Source of the DNA: Topomyia yanbarensis
Lineage: Eukaryota; Arthropoda; Insecta; Diptera; Culicidae
Reading direction: 5' to 3'
NCBI RefSeq assembly: GCF_030247195.1
Contig: NC_080671.1
Location: 35,438,343-35,502,342, forward strand
Length of the DNA: 64,000 bases
Part shown: positions 43,101-54,876 of the stretch, piece by piece
How positions within the stretch are numbered: position 1 is the first letter of the stretch
Layout of the letters: every line of letters starts with the position of its first letter
Notes under the pieces: generated by a model
Told to the model about the DNA's origin: nothing
Databases searched by the model: none
The model's input: only the letters and a program-made list of their open reading frames with translations
Program-made: the position numbers and the translations under genes

Positions 43101-44227
43101 ATGTTTACTTTCTCATGCTTCAAAACTTCCCATGTTTTCACTGTAATGAGATTAGCATCCGCGCCTGAGTCAACCAGCATACTTACTCTAATGCCGCCAA
43201 TCATAGTGGGCAGTACATTAATATCGTTTCCTCCATAAAACGCATAATATACCTTGTCTTCTACTGAAACGTTCCTCTCGGGAACACTATTAATTTGTTC
43301 TACTTTTGGTGGTTCGACATTGTATGCTCTTTTCAAATTTGACGCTACGGGCATTGTCCCTCTACGTTTAGAACCTTGTTTTAGACACACTGCTTCAAAA
43401 TGTCCCAGCTGCTGGCACCTACGACATGTGCGACCTCTTGCCGGACAATCCATCGACCTTGCAATGTACCCGTCCTTACCATAAGAAAAACAAGTGTTCG
43501 GGCGAAAATCCTTTCCAGTTTTGCTAAGAGCTGGTCGTCTTTGGTCAAATCTGTACGGATTGTACACAGGAACAGGGTTTGCCGCCTGGCTTCTCCTGGT
43601 ATATCTCACATCGTAGACTGCTTTGTCGCGCACAGAATCGGTAGTATCCTTTAAATCTTTTAACTGTTGTTCTGTAGCCTCGATTGTAGCGGCAAGCTCT
43701 TCAATCTCTCTCAATGATCTGTCTCGTTTCAAAATACTTTTTTTCAGTGCATCTGAATAGCAATTTTCAACCACAACATCGATGAGATAAATCTCCTTCA
43801 AAATCTCGCTGACTTCTACCGAGTGCTTTTCGAATCCACAATTTATTGCTTGTTGACGTAGACGCATCATAAAATGGGAAAACTTTTCACCTTGCTCTTG
43901 CTTGAGTTTCCTCAAATTTCTTCTCTCGATTATATCTTGTCTACCGCTTTGGAAGTACCCATCTAACAATTCAATCGCCAAATTGTAAACTTTGGGCTCT
44001 AGCGTTACCATTGGTACTTTATTGTGATCAGGTAAACTTTTAAAAATGCGTTGGAGATCTATTCCTCCGAGGTGCAATAACTTTGCTTTCTTCATTCGCT
44101 GATCTTCGACTCCGTACGCCTCAAAATAACATTCTAGGGAACCTTTCCACACCTCCCATTCTCGCGAAAGCCTATGCTTCTCAATCGCCTCGCATTTGAA
44201 AGGTGGAATTGGTCGCGACTCGTCCAT
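40124..44227 (-). CDS. Gypsy gag-pol polyprotein, two exons
   Basis: Exon 1 is 44227-42290 and exon 2 is 42184-40124, about 1332 residues. The order is Gag, a zinc knuckle (CRRCQQLGHFEAVC), protease (MLVDSGADANLI), RT (LCLDLRRVNEAV, WSKLDIREAFHQVELAPE, YYLDDIIV), RNase H (VMADASPVGLGAVLLQ, then DALSRL) and integrase. Integrase shows HEGHPGMRMMKAHLR with CKGC, and the D-D-E core DFLGPLPEG, RVDNGPQL and NGEVERQN. All catalytic motifs are present. I start at the ATG at 44227, the first ATG of the frame. The frame stops at 42281-42283 and resumes after a 105-nt interval with GT-AG borders. Protein homology is continuous across the join (ENLKK to VLKILKN, the usual RT thumb). No frameshift separates gag and pol. 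Confidence 0.9.
42185..42289 (-). other. Intron-like 105-nt interval inside the gypsy RT region
   Basis: On the minus strand it begins GTAAAATAAAG and ends TTATTGTTATTGTAG, a good donor and a pyrimidine-rich acceptor. Both flanking exons are in phase 0. Its length is a multiple of three and it contains in-frame stops at its third and last codons only. Without removal, translation would end before the RNase H and integrase domains. Confidence 0.7.
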
Positions 44228-45695
44228 CTGCAATTTTTTTTATTTTAATTATTTTTTTTATGTGTTTTTTTTATATATGCGCATTCATTTTTTTATTGAT
44301 TAAAAGAATAAAACAAAATAAATGGAAAATGACGGCAGCATTATTAGTCCAATCTTCCCAAATAATTAAAAATGTCAATCAATATTTGATTTTCCTGTTT
44401 CAAAATGCACATTCAGTCGCTTCAATGCTCAAAACCTTTTTTTTTTCATTCCAACATGTCTTGCAGAGCTTTGGTGAACGCTTCTGGTTCTTTGACTTAT
44501 TCCGCATTTTCCCAATCGATCACTTTATCCTAAATGCTCTTAAATATCACTAACTACAGATTTACAAATTTCTTGATCATTACTGGTTTACATATACCGT
44601 GAACTGTACTGGTCTTGCATATCATGAACGCTACTGTTCCATAAACTCATAAATGCTACTGGTTTTCATACAGTTTGAACGCTACTGGTTCCCCAATTCA
44701 TGAACGCTACCTGTATCCACACATGCCATGATCGAGATTGAATATCCTGTTCATGAACGCAACTAATATACCATAAACGCTACTGGTTCTCAAATATGTA
44801 TCATGAACGCTACTGATTCGATGCTTCAAGAACGCTACTGGATCTCAAATATATAACATGAACGCTACTGGTTCAATACTTCAAGAACGCTACTGGTTCA
44901 CACAAACCATGAGCGAAACTGGTCTCACTGGTACGCAACTAATCGATATAAATCATGAACGCTACACACATACCATGAACGCTACTGGTTCACCCATTTC
45001 ATGAGCTAAACTGCTCTCATTGGTCATGTACGCAACTAATCCATATAAATCGTGAGCGCTACTGGTTCACACATACCATGAACGCTACTGGTTCACAAAA
45101 AAAAACATGAACGCTACTGGCTCGATCATTCCATGGACGTTATTGATTCACCTATTTAAACGGCACAATTCGTTTTTTCTAAATATTGATTCAGTTTCAA
45201 AGGTTTACTATTCCGTAACGCATTTTTTTTTTGTTGTCTGTGAATCCATATAAATCCTAACTTGTTGCTATGCATACAATGGATAACAAATATATAATCA
45301 AGCACGTACCTGAAGCTGCAACAGTATTGTTATACAACAGTAAAGTTCAGCTTAGATGTATATGTTTGGCGTCATTTCTGCTCCCGTCACCAGCACATTC
45401 ATGTTTGTTTTTCTTCGCCGTGAACGGCGTCACTAATTTTGGCCTTTAATCTATTGTAATTTCCAAACGAATCGATACAAAAACTTATCGTGATCACAAG
45501 CTTAATCAAATCAGCATTATTAAACCTCACCGCGTTTCGCACACGATCTGTTTCTTCATTTCTCCACCATATTCAGTCGCTCTATTTTCCATTTCTTGCC
45601 GCCACCATCTTCCATTATATTTTTTTTCTTTGATTTCACAATAAAAAAATGCCACTCAATTCCACTGCTTACCATTTCACTCCTCGTCGCCAGAT
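44228..45695 (-). other. Long 5' leader of the gypsy element
   Basis: About 1.47 kb separates the 5' LTR from gag. It contains the putative primer-binding site next to the LTR, an AT-rich stretch (45150-45690), the minisatellite, and a T/A-rich run just before the gag ATG. No protein frame is seen. The gag ATG is preceded by ATTGCAG, which looks like an acceptor, so leader splicing is possible. Confidence 0.6.
44580..45150. repeat. Minisatellite in the gypsy leader, about 20 degenerate copies
   Basis: On the + strand the unit is roughly CATGAACGCTACTGGTTC, separated by 5-25 bases. It occurs about 20 times (for example near 44626, 44675, 44801, 44860, 44974, 45078, 45107). On the sense (minus) strand the unit contains GTAGCGTTCATG. 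It lies between the 5' LTR and gag. Spacing is irregular, so this is not a simple head-to-tail array. Confidence 0.85.
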
Positions 45696-45950
45696 TGTAG
45701 GCTCCTTTGTTACCGGAAATTAAACACCACTTATATTTATATATTTCACCGTTTATTATTGTTCGTTAAAATCTATGCCCAAGTAAATTGCGTTGCGACT
45801 GTCGCGTTCGGCATCCTACTTTTCACTGCTCGCTTTCCATGGCGAGTTGTACATTCTGCTCATTCTCTCTCTCTCTCTCTCGCATCCATAGATAGCTCTC
45901 TTCAGAATGTGTTCGTTACACGCAAAAGTATATTTAGTCAAAACCCTACA
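45696..45950 (-). repeat. 5' LTR of the gypsy element
   Basis: 255 bp, matching the other LTR except for a shorter CT run. Transcription of the element should start here and run leftward. Confidence 0.92.
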
Positions 45951-46479
45951 TATTTAACGTTTGGTAGACAACCCTATTTTCATATTTTTTCAGTGTTCCA
46001 TATAAATAACACCTTTTGTACATTATATTTATGTAATTAAATAGTCAGGTTTTCCTTTAAAAACCGCGACACGTATAAACGATATAAATAGTCAATGGAC
46101 AAACATGGATTCACGCTTGAAGTCTGGTAGAAAACCCATCTATGACCGCATACTACATTCAAACCGTTATAAATTTCGATTCCGTCAATGAAATATTTTC
46201 AAACTTGCAGGGGATATACGTTATTACTATATCTTTCGAATGCCATGTTCTAAATACGTAGACAAATATTTTTTGTTTATAGAGATAGGACCAAACCCGT
46301 GGGTGTTTGCTGGTAGCCTTATGAAATGTGTCATAAAACTTCAAATCGCAATTTCTCTCGAATCCCTCGATGGATCATTTTGAAATTCACTGAGAAGATG
46401 CTTGAGTACTGTATCTTTCGAATGCCGTATGACAAATTTATGGTCATTTTTTTTAGTTAATAACGGTTTTAGGAACACC

Positions 46480-49400
46480 ACAGACTTACCAGACATGACA
46501 CTCAAATGTTCCAACGAGTCGCAAAAATTTAACGGCCTTTTTAAAAATTTAGCATGACTGCTCAGTACTTTTCGGATTTGCCACGAGAGGCACGCATTTG
46601 TTGACATATGACAGGATCGAAAGAAATCAAAAGCGCGCCACCGCACACTATTGACCGCACGCAACTGTTTGTTTTTATTATAATTGTGGCAAACGAACGA
46701 TTTTGTGTGATTTGGGATGGATAAAACTAGTGATTTACAGTTGTGTTATAAAACCGTTCAGCTCGAGATCGAAGCTATAAGCCCACTGAGTGAATGTGGC
46801 GAATATAAAGATATTGAATTTATTGAAAATTGTTCATCAGAGCAAAATTTGGAGGAAGCAGCAGCGATCGCATTCGGTGATGCTGAGAACAAACAGGTAA
46901 AGAAGCTGCAAGATTATGAAACTTGTGTTGAGCCAATCAATCCATGGTCAAAAGATGACAATTATAAGATTTTGTATCGGAAAGAGAAGCAATACGTTTT
47001 AAAATTAGAGCAGCGACAAAGGGAATTAAAAAAATCTCTCCGTATGGAGAAACAAAAGAGTAAAAGACGCCTTAAATCAATTATGAAGAAGAAACAACAA
47101 ATTTATGAACTACGTAAGGAAATCATGCAGTTGAAATCGCAGAATATTATTGATACGCGATTGCTGATACAAGTGAGGAAAAACAAAATATTGCACAACT
47201 CTTTGTTAAACGAATCTAGAAAACCAAAAGGGCGCAGATACACCAACGGGATGAAAAATTTCGCAGTAAACACCTATTTAGCGGGACCATCTGCATATCG
47301 CTCCATCCAGCAAGTCAAGGTGCTTTGCCTGCCCGGCACGAGAACACTTCAACGCAGCTGCAGTGATGTTCACTTTGCTCCTGGGATCAACGAGGCCTTA
47401 CTTAATCGACTTGCACGGAAAACACAAAATTTTTCTAAGAAGGAGAAGGCCATTGTGATCGCTATGGATGGCATGGCGATAAAACCCACTTTAAGTTACA
47501 ATGCAAGAAGCGATTCGTTTATCGGATTTCCTTCTGATGGTGTGGATCGAAAAATTGAAAAAAATAACCCTTTCTGGCTGGCTACGGAGGCAATCGCAGT
47601 GTTAGTCCAGGGTATTCATACCTTGGAACAACACCGGTGGGAAAATTTTCAGCTGAATGATGCACCTGGTAGATCTAAGAACAAACCTAGGAGATTTAAA
47701 CAGGTATGCATTCAAAATAATTACCATATGCCATCTTGTCAGCATACTACATTTCTTATTTAAACACACAGGCTGTTGGATATCTCTTGGCGCACAATAC
47801 GCTCGGAAGCAACATCCAGATGGAGTTAATCAAAAAATTGTCTCGTGCATTAAGGGTAAAGGGTTTGTATCCCGTGGGGTTGGTCTTAGACCAATGCACC
47901 ACTAATACAAAAATGGTAAAAGAATCAGGAGCCAGTACGGAAAGACCAGTTATGCAGCTCGGAGGCACAGACCTGGCAGTTATTTACGACAACCCACACT
48001 TACTAAAAAACACGAAAAGTATGTTGATGAGATACAATGCTGTGTTTGAGGGAACTGTTGCTTCGTTTAGCCATATCGAAAAATTATACGAATTGGATTG
48101 CAACTCCATCCCTCGACTTGTACCAAGGTTGACAGAAAAAAGTGTATTTCCGGCTCCTTTTCGTGCTATGAACGTGGCACAAGCAGTTCGAGCCCTGAGC
48201 AGTTCTACAGGCAATGGAATGGAGTACTATGTTGACAAGGGGATACTACCACTAGCTGCGATGTGCACAGCAAGCTTTATAAGATTTTTCGATAATCTAT
48301 TTGATGCTTTCAACTCGAAAGCCGCGATAAACTCTGTTAAGGTAATGATATCATTCTTTTAGTGGCTAAGAAATAAAACTCATTTAATTTCATCACTAGC
48401 CTTCACGATCACCAATCACAGCCAATTCTTCCCATTGGAATTTTCTGCAAGAAGCCGCGTTAAAACTTAGTCGTATGTACTACACAAAGAGTTCGGCATT
48501 TACTGTACAAGAGGTAACACTTTTAAATTACATCATTTTTTTTGAAAATGACCCACGTTTACGTTAAAACAGGCAAAAATCAATGCAAAGTCCCTCACAA
48601 TTTCACAACGGAAACCGAACAGTCTTAACGGCTTTCGTAGCAACATTAATGCTCTTTCATGGCTGTGGAAGAAACTGACAGAAGAGTTCGGGTTTGAACG
48701 CCTTTGTACCAACTTTCTATGTCAGGATACGGTCGAGAATCTTTTTTCAGAAATCCGCCGAAGATGTGGTCGTAACGATAGTCCGAATGCTTCACAATTT
48801 GCAGCGGCTTTCAAATATTCCTCTATAGCTGCAAACAACAAAATCCCTGGAGCCAACTGTGAACAGGACGATGCTCAATGTGTTCTCGATGACGATTCTG
48901 CATTTGTTAAACACCAACCAACAAAAATAACTCAGTATCGCTATAAGTTGCTTCCTATTGAATTTGATGCTCGTAAGAGATACACGCCGCACGAATTAAA
49001 TGCTCTTGTGTACATTGTTGGCGCTGCCGCGCGAAAACTACATCAGCAATGTAAAAAACGTTTAGTTGCAGAGAAAGGCGAAGACGAGTTGAACGACCGA
49101 ATATTGACATTCTCCAGGCTAAAAAATGGCAAAACATTACCAAACTCTAAGTTGTTCGAAATTGGACTTCTGGTGTACACTGTTTTTGTGCAAAGATTTA
49201 CGAAGATGCTTTATCAGAACCGCAATAATGTAAAAAGTCGTATGAAAAGCTATTTGAACTTTGATTTATATAAGGACTATTTGTGTCTAAAATGCTTCAA
49301 CGTAGTGGTTGATAAAATATTTAATACTCTTATTCAAAGCTTTTTGAAAAAAGTGAACACTATATCGAAATCTAAAAAGCAAATACGAGACACACCCAGA

Positions 49401-49923
49401 AATTCCAAGAGAAACCGTAAAGCAATTCGTATGTGTCTACCATTATAATTTTGTTTATTACCTTTCTTTTTTGTACGTTGGTAGGAAATGAAAACAAAAA
49501 TCTGAGAAACAATGGTTACTTTTTATTTTCCATATTTCGTTTCCGCTTCTTTATCACTTGAACAATTTGATGAATTGTTTCTTCTGTGTTGTAATTGGTT
49601 TTGCTATCGTCAGTCATAATGATCTGATCCACGCGTAGTTAAGTGCTACGATGGATGTTGAATCGGGTGTTACTTATGGAAAATGAGGTTAAATCCGATG
49701 GAATAATCTCACACACACATTTTGTATACTACTCCAACTTAATGACCACTTACACACCAACGTAGATACCGTCATGCCAAACACAGTGCATGTGTCAAAT
49801 AGATGACGTAGTTCTAAGAATAGCCGCTAGGCGGCGATTCTGGATAAAGAAAGTCTTCATTTAAAATAGTGATCACTTTTGATTCATATAATTGTTCTCA
49901 GAGTCATGTCTGGTAAGTCTGTG
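46480..49923 (+). mobile_element. P-superfamily DNA transposon, apparently complete, 3.4 kb
   Basis: The ends are perfect inverted copies over ~21 bp (CACAGACTTACCAGACATGA). GGAACACC flanks both sides (46472-46479 and 49924-49931). The last C of the left copy is also the first base of the inverted end, so the duplication is 7 or 8 bp; P elements make 8. The interior is one four-exon transposase gene. The sequence before insertion is visible in the left arm of the surrounding fold-back (GGTGTTCC at 38519-38526). Confidence 0.9.
46717..49448 (+). CDS. P-element-like transposase, four exons, open throughout
   Basis: Exons are 46717-47703, 47772-48341, 48400-48513 and 48573-49448. All are in phase 0 with GT-AG borders, giving about 848 residues (Drosophila P transposase is ~750). 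Residues 90-160 form a strongly charged coiled coil. The catalytic region follows: AMDGMAIKP (Asp ~251), then VQGIHTLEQHRWENFQ, then GLVLDQCTTNTKMV (Asp ~369), YDNPHLLKNTKSML, and QDTVENLFSEIRRRCGRNDS (Glu ~612). These are the P/THAP9 RNase-H-fold motifs. No N-terminal C2CH THAP finger is visible, nor in the ~240 bases upstream. No stop or frameshift was found. It might be active, or the THAP part may have been lost or replaced. Confidence 0.9.
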
Positions 49924-49934
49924 GGAACACCGTG

Positions 49935-52900
49935 CTTCATAACCGCATGGTTGGCAATGCCATGTATCTCTTTTCAGAAATCTAAGTCTTTATTTACTGA
50001 AACCCTCAACCTCAATTGTATAGGGGGAGATGCCGAAGCAACATACACGTAACCACAATAGACAGGAAGGAAGACAACCAAGTATTCCGGCGAAATACTT
50101 ACCTCGCTTCGACAAATATTAACGACACATAACATTTTGAAAAAAAAATTATATTATGAAAAGAATACAATTACAAAAAAACACAACTCAAGCAACACAC
50201 AAAAAATACATTATCCATCTCGAGTCTAAAACAATATTACAAAAAAGAAATTTACTAAAAACGAGCACAACAGGCAAAAGAACTTGAAATTATTAAAACG
50301 AGCAAAGTAAGCAAAAGATCTCGAACAAAAAAAAACACATCTGGGAAAAAAGAAGGAATTGGGGGCAATTACTAACAACTTACACCCTTGTTCTTGCTTG
50401 AAATACATATCCGACAAGAGTAGATTAGGAAGATTGCCAAATCGAGTCGGTTTCCATTTTAAATAAACTACAAACAAAAGTAATTCCATATATGACGACA
50501 AATTGTAAAGAGTAAAGTAAATAATTGAAAACAAACAGAAATCGAAGTAATTAAATAAATATAGTAAAGTTGAGAATGAAGATAACACAAGAAAAATTAA
50601 TTTGTTTATATTTTTAACACAATAATAATCTATAGCAGTCAAATTATCCAAACGGTAGGACAAATAAGCAAATAACGTCTATTGACGAAAATAATAATGA
50701 CTAAACATAGGAGATTTTGTACAAAGTAGAAGCAGAAGTCCAGAGTAGTGTGTGCCCTGTGGATACGGTAGTCGCGAGACTTACCCGACGCATTCGACAA
50801 GGATGGATTTGGGAAGAACGGTTGTGGGTGGTAACGGAAAGAAGATGAAGGGGATCTCGGAGGTGGAAGAATGGTCAAATTACGGAGGAAACAGGACAAC
50901 CTCTAGTTAACGAGAAATTCGATAAAACTGAGAGTCGAGTATTGACAACGAAGGCTAAACATGGATCAGCCTAAACCAAAGACAAAAGCCAAAGTCGGAA
51001 CAAGCAAACCCGATCTGTGTGCATGAACATAGCGCCTCAGTAGGCCACAATCAATATGGCCTGAAGGTAGCAAGCAAGCAGTCAAATCTCCCGGATAAGC
51101 CAAACGTTGAGGGAAAAATCAATGTCGACAAATACGTACAGGACGTCGATATCAATGTAAACGATCGAGGGTTGGTACAACAAATGAATTCTAACCAGAA
51201 TCGAGGAAACCAGCAACATGAGATAACTAAAGTCAACAACGTGAACGGAGAAGACAGAATCGAAACAATATGTATGAGAAAGCAACCATAGCCCAAGGGG
51301 ACAACAATCTGTGGGTAAAGAAGGATGTCACTTCTCAACCGATTGGAAGTATCCTGCCGCAAGAGGGACCCGAAATCTGAATTCCGAGAAGCACTACGCA
51401 ACCGAGTCAAGGAACCGAGAGTGGAAGTAACGTTTGGAAGCTGGAAGAGTCGCACACTAGGACTATCGTAAGGTTAGAATGTTAAAAGAAAAATGAAAAG
51501 ACTATGACCAGAAAACTGTAAATATTCTTCCTTTTTGCTAATATTGAATAAGAAACATTATTTTGTAATGGCAATCTTAGGTATTAGGACGCAAAAGACT
51601 TTTAACACATTCCTTTTTTAGACCTGCTTTTGATGATGCGTCTCTCCGAGGCACCATCAAGCTCAGTAAGTAAGGGGGCATGCAGAGTCTCTAATTTTCT
51701 CCGGTTTCAATCCCGGTAATATTCAATCGTCATTTGCCCATCTCTTGGATGTTCGATTCCATGAGTTAAGTTACATCATAAAGACTTAGCCTTAAGCTAA
51801 GCAAGTTTCATTGACGCTGCGCTTTGCATACGCGAAGGCAATGTTTAATTGTTATTTGTTATTGTTATTGTTATTTATCAGTGTGCAATCGGGCTGTCTC
51901 AACAACCTATTTCTGCAACCTATGTGCATTAACTGTACACCTATCGTCTATCCGTTGCACTTGACAGTGTGTGCAGTGCTTTATGGTCACACCTATGACC
52001 GCGCACCCGGCTTCCCATGAGCGTTTTGGCGGCTCAGAGGTGTCCTTCCATGTTGCTCAGGGATACATTGGTCCTATACACATCCATGCATACAGGCATA
52101 CATACGGGCTTACATTCATACATACATACAAACTATTTGGCGCAAGTTTAGAGCGTGTAACGTCGTGTCATCTAGTCTGTCATCCTATGGAAAATCATCC
52201 TACCATCGCCTTGAGGTCAACGTCATATTGGCAAATTTCGCATTGAATCCGCTTCTGTCTCTTCCTTATCTCCTTTTTGTCTCCTAGGTCCGAAGCGGAT
52301 CAATCGACTATTAATTGAAACGGTAAACATACTATCAGTAGTATTACTCCTTACTCGCGAATACTTTTCCTACAACTGTGCTGCTTCTTCTCTATCTTAT
52401 AACATAACTCGATTATCCCTGTTCTAGTCAATATACATATTCATTACATTATGGACCAGGCAAACCCTTACTTTTTCTATTATTATTATCCTGAGTAGCT
52501 ATACCAGTGAAGGTATTTTAGGATTTCGTTAAAAAGAATCTCTGCCAATAAAGGCGTAAGCAATATTTATCCACATAAAGTTTGCTCGAAACGAATGTCC
52601 GCCTGGTTCGATTCGAACAGACCACACCAACCCGAAAGGGTTGCTTATCATTTCTGAGAGCCGGTGTGCTTGATCGAGTTTAATAATCATAAGAACAAAT
52701 TCTGAATAATTAACTATCTCTTAGGTGCCAGTCCTGCACTCCTTTCCTGAACTAGCCTCATACTCACGATCAAAAGAGTCGACAACTAGTAGGATCCACA
52801 TGTCCCCCACCCAAGCGAATTGATCAACTTGCAAGTAGGAGCACATATCTACCAACCACCCAAGAAGACTTCCGAATCAATGAGAATGGACCATGCCAGT

Positions 52901-54144
52901 CGAAGGTCACAGGCCCAGCGCCCTTTCGTACAGTGTCATTGTCATTTCTCAGCCCACCCCCTGGCAGACGTTCATCCGCCCATCTAGACTATGTCAAGAT
53001 GAGAACCTACAAAGCCTAACTGTTCGTATGTGCTAGTCCGTATAGATTTTGGTTTGCTGAAACGAAACAAGAAAAGCAAAATAATTGTGATTAGTATCGT
53101 AGTTATAATAAATAGGTAAACGATTTCTTCTCTGTTGTCCGTTCCCTTGTTCGTAGTCCTCCCTCCTGTTCCTGGTCTGTTTGGGCTACTGGCTTTCCTT
53201 GGCCGTCACGCTCGATCGATGATGTCTAAAATAGCAGGATAAACAAATGAAAAGACAAAACAAAACAAAATGAAAATAAATGGACGTCTGCTATCTGTGC
53301 CTAAATTGATGTTGCTTCTCAGTTTTGCACGACCCAGGGGGGACTTGGCCTTGATCCCAATGCTCTGTCACCGATGTTACGTGATATTCGTTATGGAATA
53401 TTCTTTGTGTGGGGGCCATTCACAAGCAATGTTGTTCGTTTTTTTATCCCTGATCCGCTGATACGTCTAAAATTCATTTTTAATTTTTATCTCGTTACGT
53501 GACGCTCTTCCCCTATTGTCAATATCCAACATCATTTATGAATGGTCCCCTGGTGATATATTTAGAGCAGACAATCCAATGAAAAATAGGATTGACAGGA
53601 TTTTAGTGCGCTGTTGGCGCCTTGTGTCACATCTTCATGTTTGTTATTCATACTAACAATACCAAAGCATGCGATGTGATGACCGGAAGATTAGAGAAGC
53701 AACTCATCCCCTTCCCCCCCGACGCGAAGGCAATGTTTAATGATAACAAAATTGTTTGTTTACGCCGCGACCCTACCGTAGCAGGGGCATGGCATTACCT
53801 CTAGAAACGACCCATTGTTTTTAATTGAATCGGCTAGCGACCGACAGTTCTAGTGAGAGCATTAGAAATGCTTTCAAAAACCTCGTGCATCTCTCGTGAT
53901 CTAAACCCGCGTTGTTAAAAAGTCTTTTGTGTCCAGTTTAGGGGGCCAGTCTTTTAAGTAGTTCTCGCCCGGCCGGTCAGACAATTGTGATTAGCACGCG
54001 CAACCGGGTGCGTCGTGTAGTCTCGAGAAAATTCGACCGTATGTTAACATGAATGTAAGTGTGTGTAAATAAAGGTAGTGAAACTTAGTGCCTTTTCTGG
54101 GCGATATTTGTGCGAAAAAAAAACGAAATAGCTTACGTTTGACC
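49935..54144. other. Repeat-rich interval, no gene confidently recognised
   Basis: A 90-codon frame at 51019-51291 (Asn/Gln/Val-rich), a short frame near 50032 (MPKQHTRNHNRQEG) and the minus-strand frame at 50226-50663 have no recognisable domains. They look like leader or tail pieces of unidentified elements. 52320-52390 and 52888-52940 are repeated, joined together, at about 56205-56310. A stem-rich stretch near 52580-52660 contains GGTTCGATTCGAAC but no A box. Confidence 0.4.
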
Positions 54145-54394
54145 TAACGACGCTGAATCCCTCTGGATAAAGACTCGACACGTCAATCGTTTGTTTACCA
54201 TTTATCTGTCAGTGTTATTCCAATCGAGCACGAGACCTGTCAATGGTCCTCGTTCCAGAAGGATTCGAAGCGATTTTCTTCGGATTGAGGGCTTTTGACA
54301 GGTCTCGTGCTCGATTGGAATGACACTTACTGATAAAAAATAAGAATAAAATAGAGTTGGTGAGTCTTTATCCAGAGGGATTCAGCGTCTTTAG
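54145..54394. mobile_element. Fold-back MITE with ~100-bp inverted ends
   Basis: CGACGCTGAATCCCTCTGGA, then TAAAGACTC, starts near 54148; its inverse ends near 54390. The inner arms CCAATCGAGCACGAGACCTG and the inverse CAGGTCTCGTGCTCGATTGG also pair. The loop is ~70 bp. It adjoins the R1-like LINE remnant. Confidence 0.7.
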
Positions 54395-54876
54395 TTTGGC
54401 TCAGTCCGGTAAGGCAAATCTGAAAGAAATCCATTACCCTGCTCGCGCCATACAAAACCAGTGGCCGCCCCCACTTCAATTGTAAAGACCAGCCAACTCC
54501 AAGAGCTGCAGTTTTGATAAACAGAGCAGTAGAATTTTTGGCCAATTACAGGATTCATTTAACGAGACGTCGTTGCAATAACAGTGCAGGCACCGACGGC
54601 TATGGGAAAACAGGAGATTGTGATCGCATCTGCCTACTTCTCCTGACTATGCGGATACAGCACCACATAAAGCCCTTTATCATTGGATGTGATGACAAAT
54701 ACACGTGCAGGTCAATACTTACTAGAATACCTGTCGTCAAATGATGTCAATGTATGTAAAAAAGCGAGGTGTGCCTACATTTATAATCGCAGTTAGGAGC
54801 GAAGTACTGGACCTCACGTTATGTATCGCTCACATAACGGAAAAGGTAAAGAGTTGGCAAATTTCTGACGAACCTA

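Larger units (their letters stand above)
39841..45950 (-). mobile_element. Ty3/gypsy LTR retrotransposon, young, 6.1 kb
   Basis: The two LTRs (39841-40101 and 45696-45950) begin TGTAGG and end CCTACA. By eye they are identical except for the length of a CT repeat. A 5-bp duplication, TATTT, flanks the element (39836-39840, 45951-45955). On the minus strand the 5' LTR is followed by TCTGGCGACGAGG, a possible primer-binding site. A purine tract (AGCTAGGGGGGAT) precedes the 3' LTR. The interior is a long leader with a minisatellite and one gag-pol frame split by an intron. No env frame was found. Near-identical LTRs imply recent insertion. Confidence 0.93.
38516..49934. mobile_element. Fold-back element (~1.85 kb) expanded by two nested transposons
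   Basis: The left arm, 38516 to about 39200, begins CACGGTGTTCCTAAAACCG. Its inverse runs 39680-39840, 45956-46479 and 49924-49934, ending GGAACACCGTG. The right arm is interrupted twice: by a gypsy element (39841-45950) and by a P-like element (46480-49923). At both points the left arm shows the uninterrupted sequence. Without the insertions the element is about 1.85 kb, with ~685-bp arms and a ~480-bp non-coding centre that holds a half MITE end near 39460. I could not find a target duplication around the outermost ends. Confidence 0.8.

Noticed and set aside
44580..45150. Possible CRISPR-like array
   Set aside because: Repeat units are degenerate, spacers are short and irregular, and the genome is eukaryotic; it is a minisatellite in an LTR element leader.
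50226..50663. 145-codon minus-strand hydrophobic frame
   Set aside because: Phe/Leu/Tyr-rich low complexity from an A-rich plus strand; no domain, no splice or promoter context.
51019..51291. 90-codon plus-strand frame rich in Asn, Gln and Val
   Set aside because: No domain and frames break on both sides; may be part of an unidentified element but cannot be supported as a gene.
52575..52660. tRNA-like B box (GGTTCGATTCGAAC) near a stem
   Set aside because: No A box at the right distance and no cloverleaf could be drawn.
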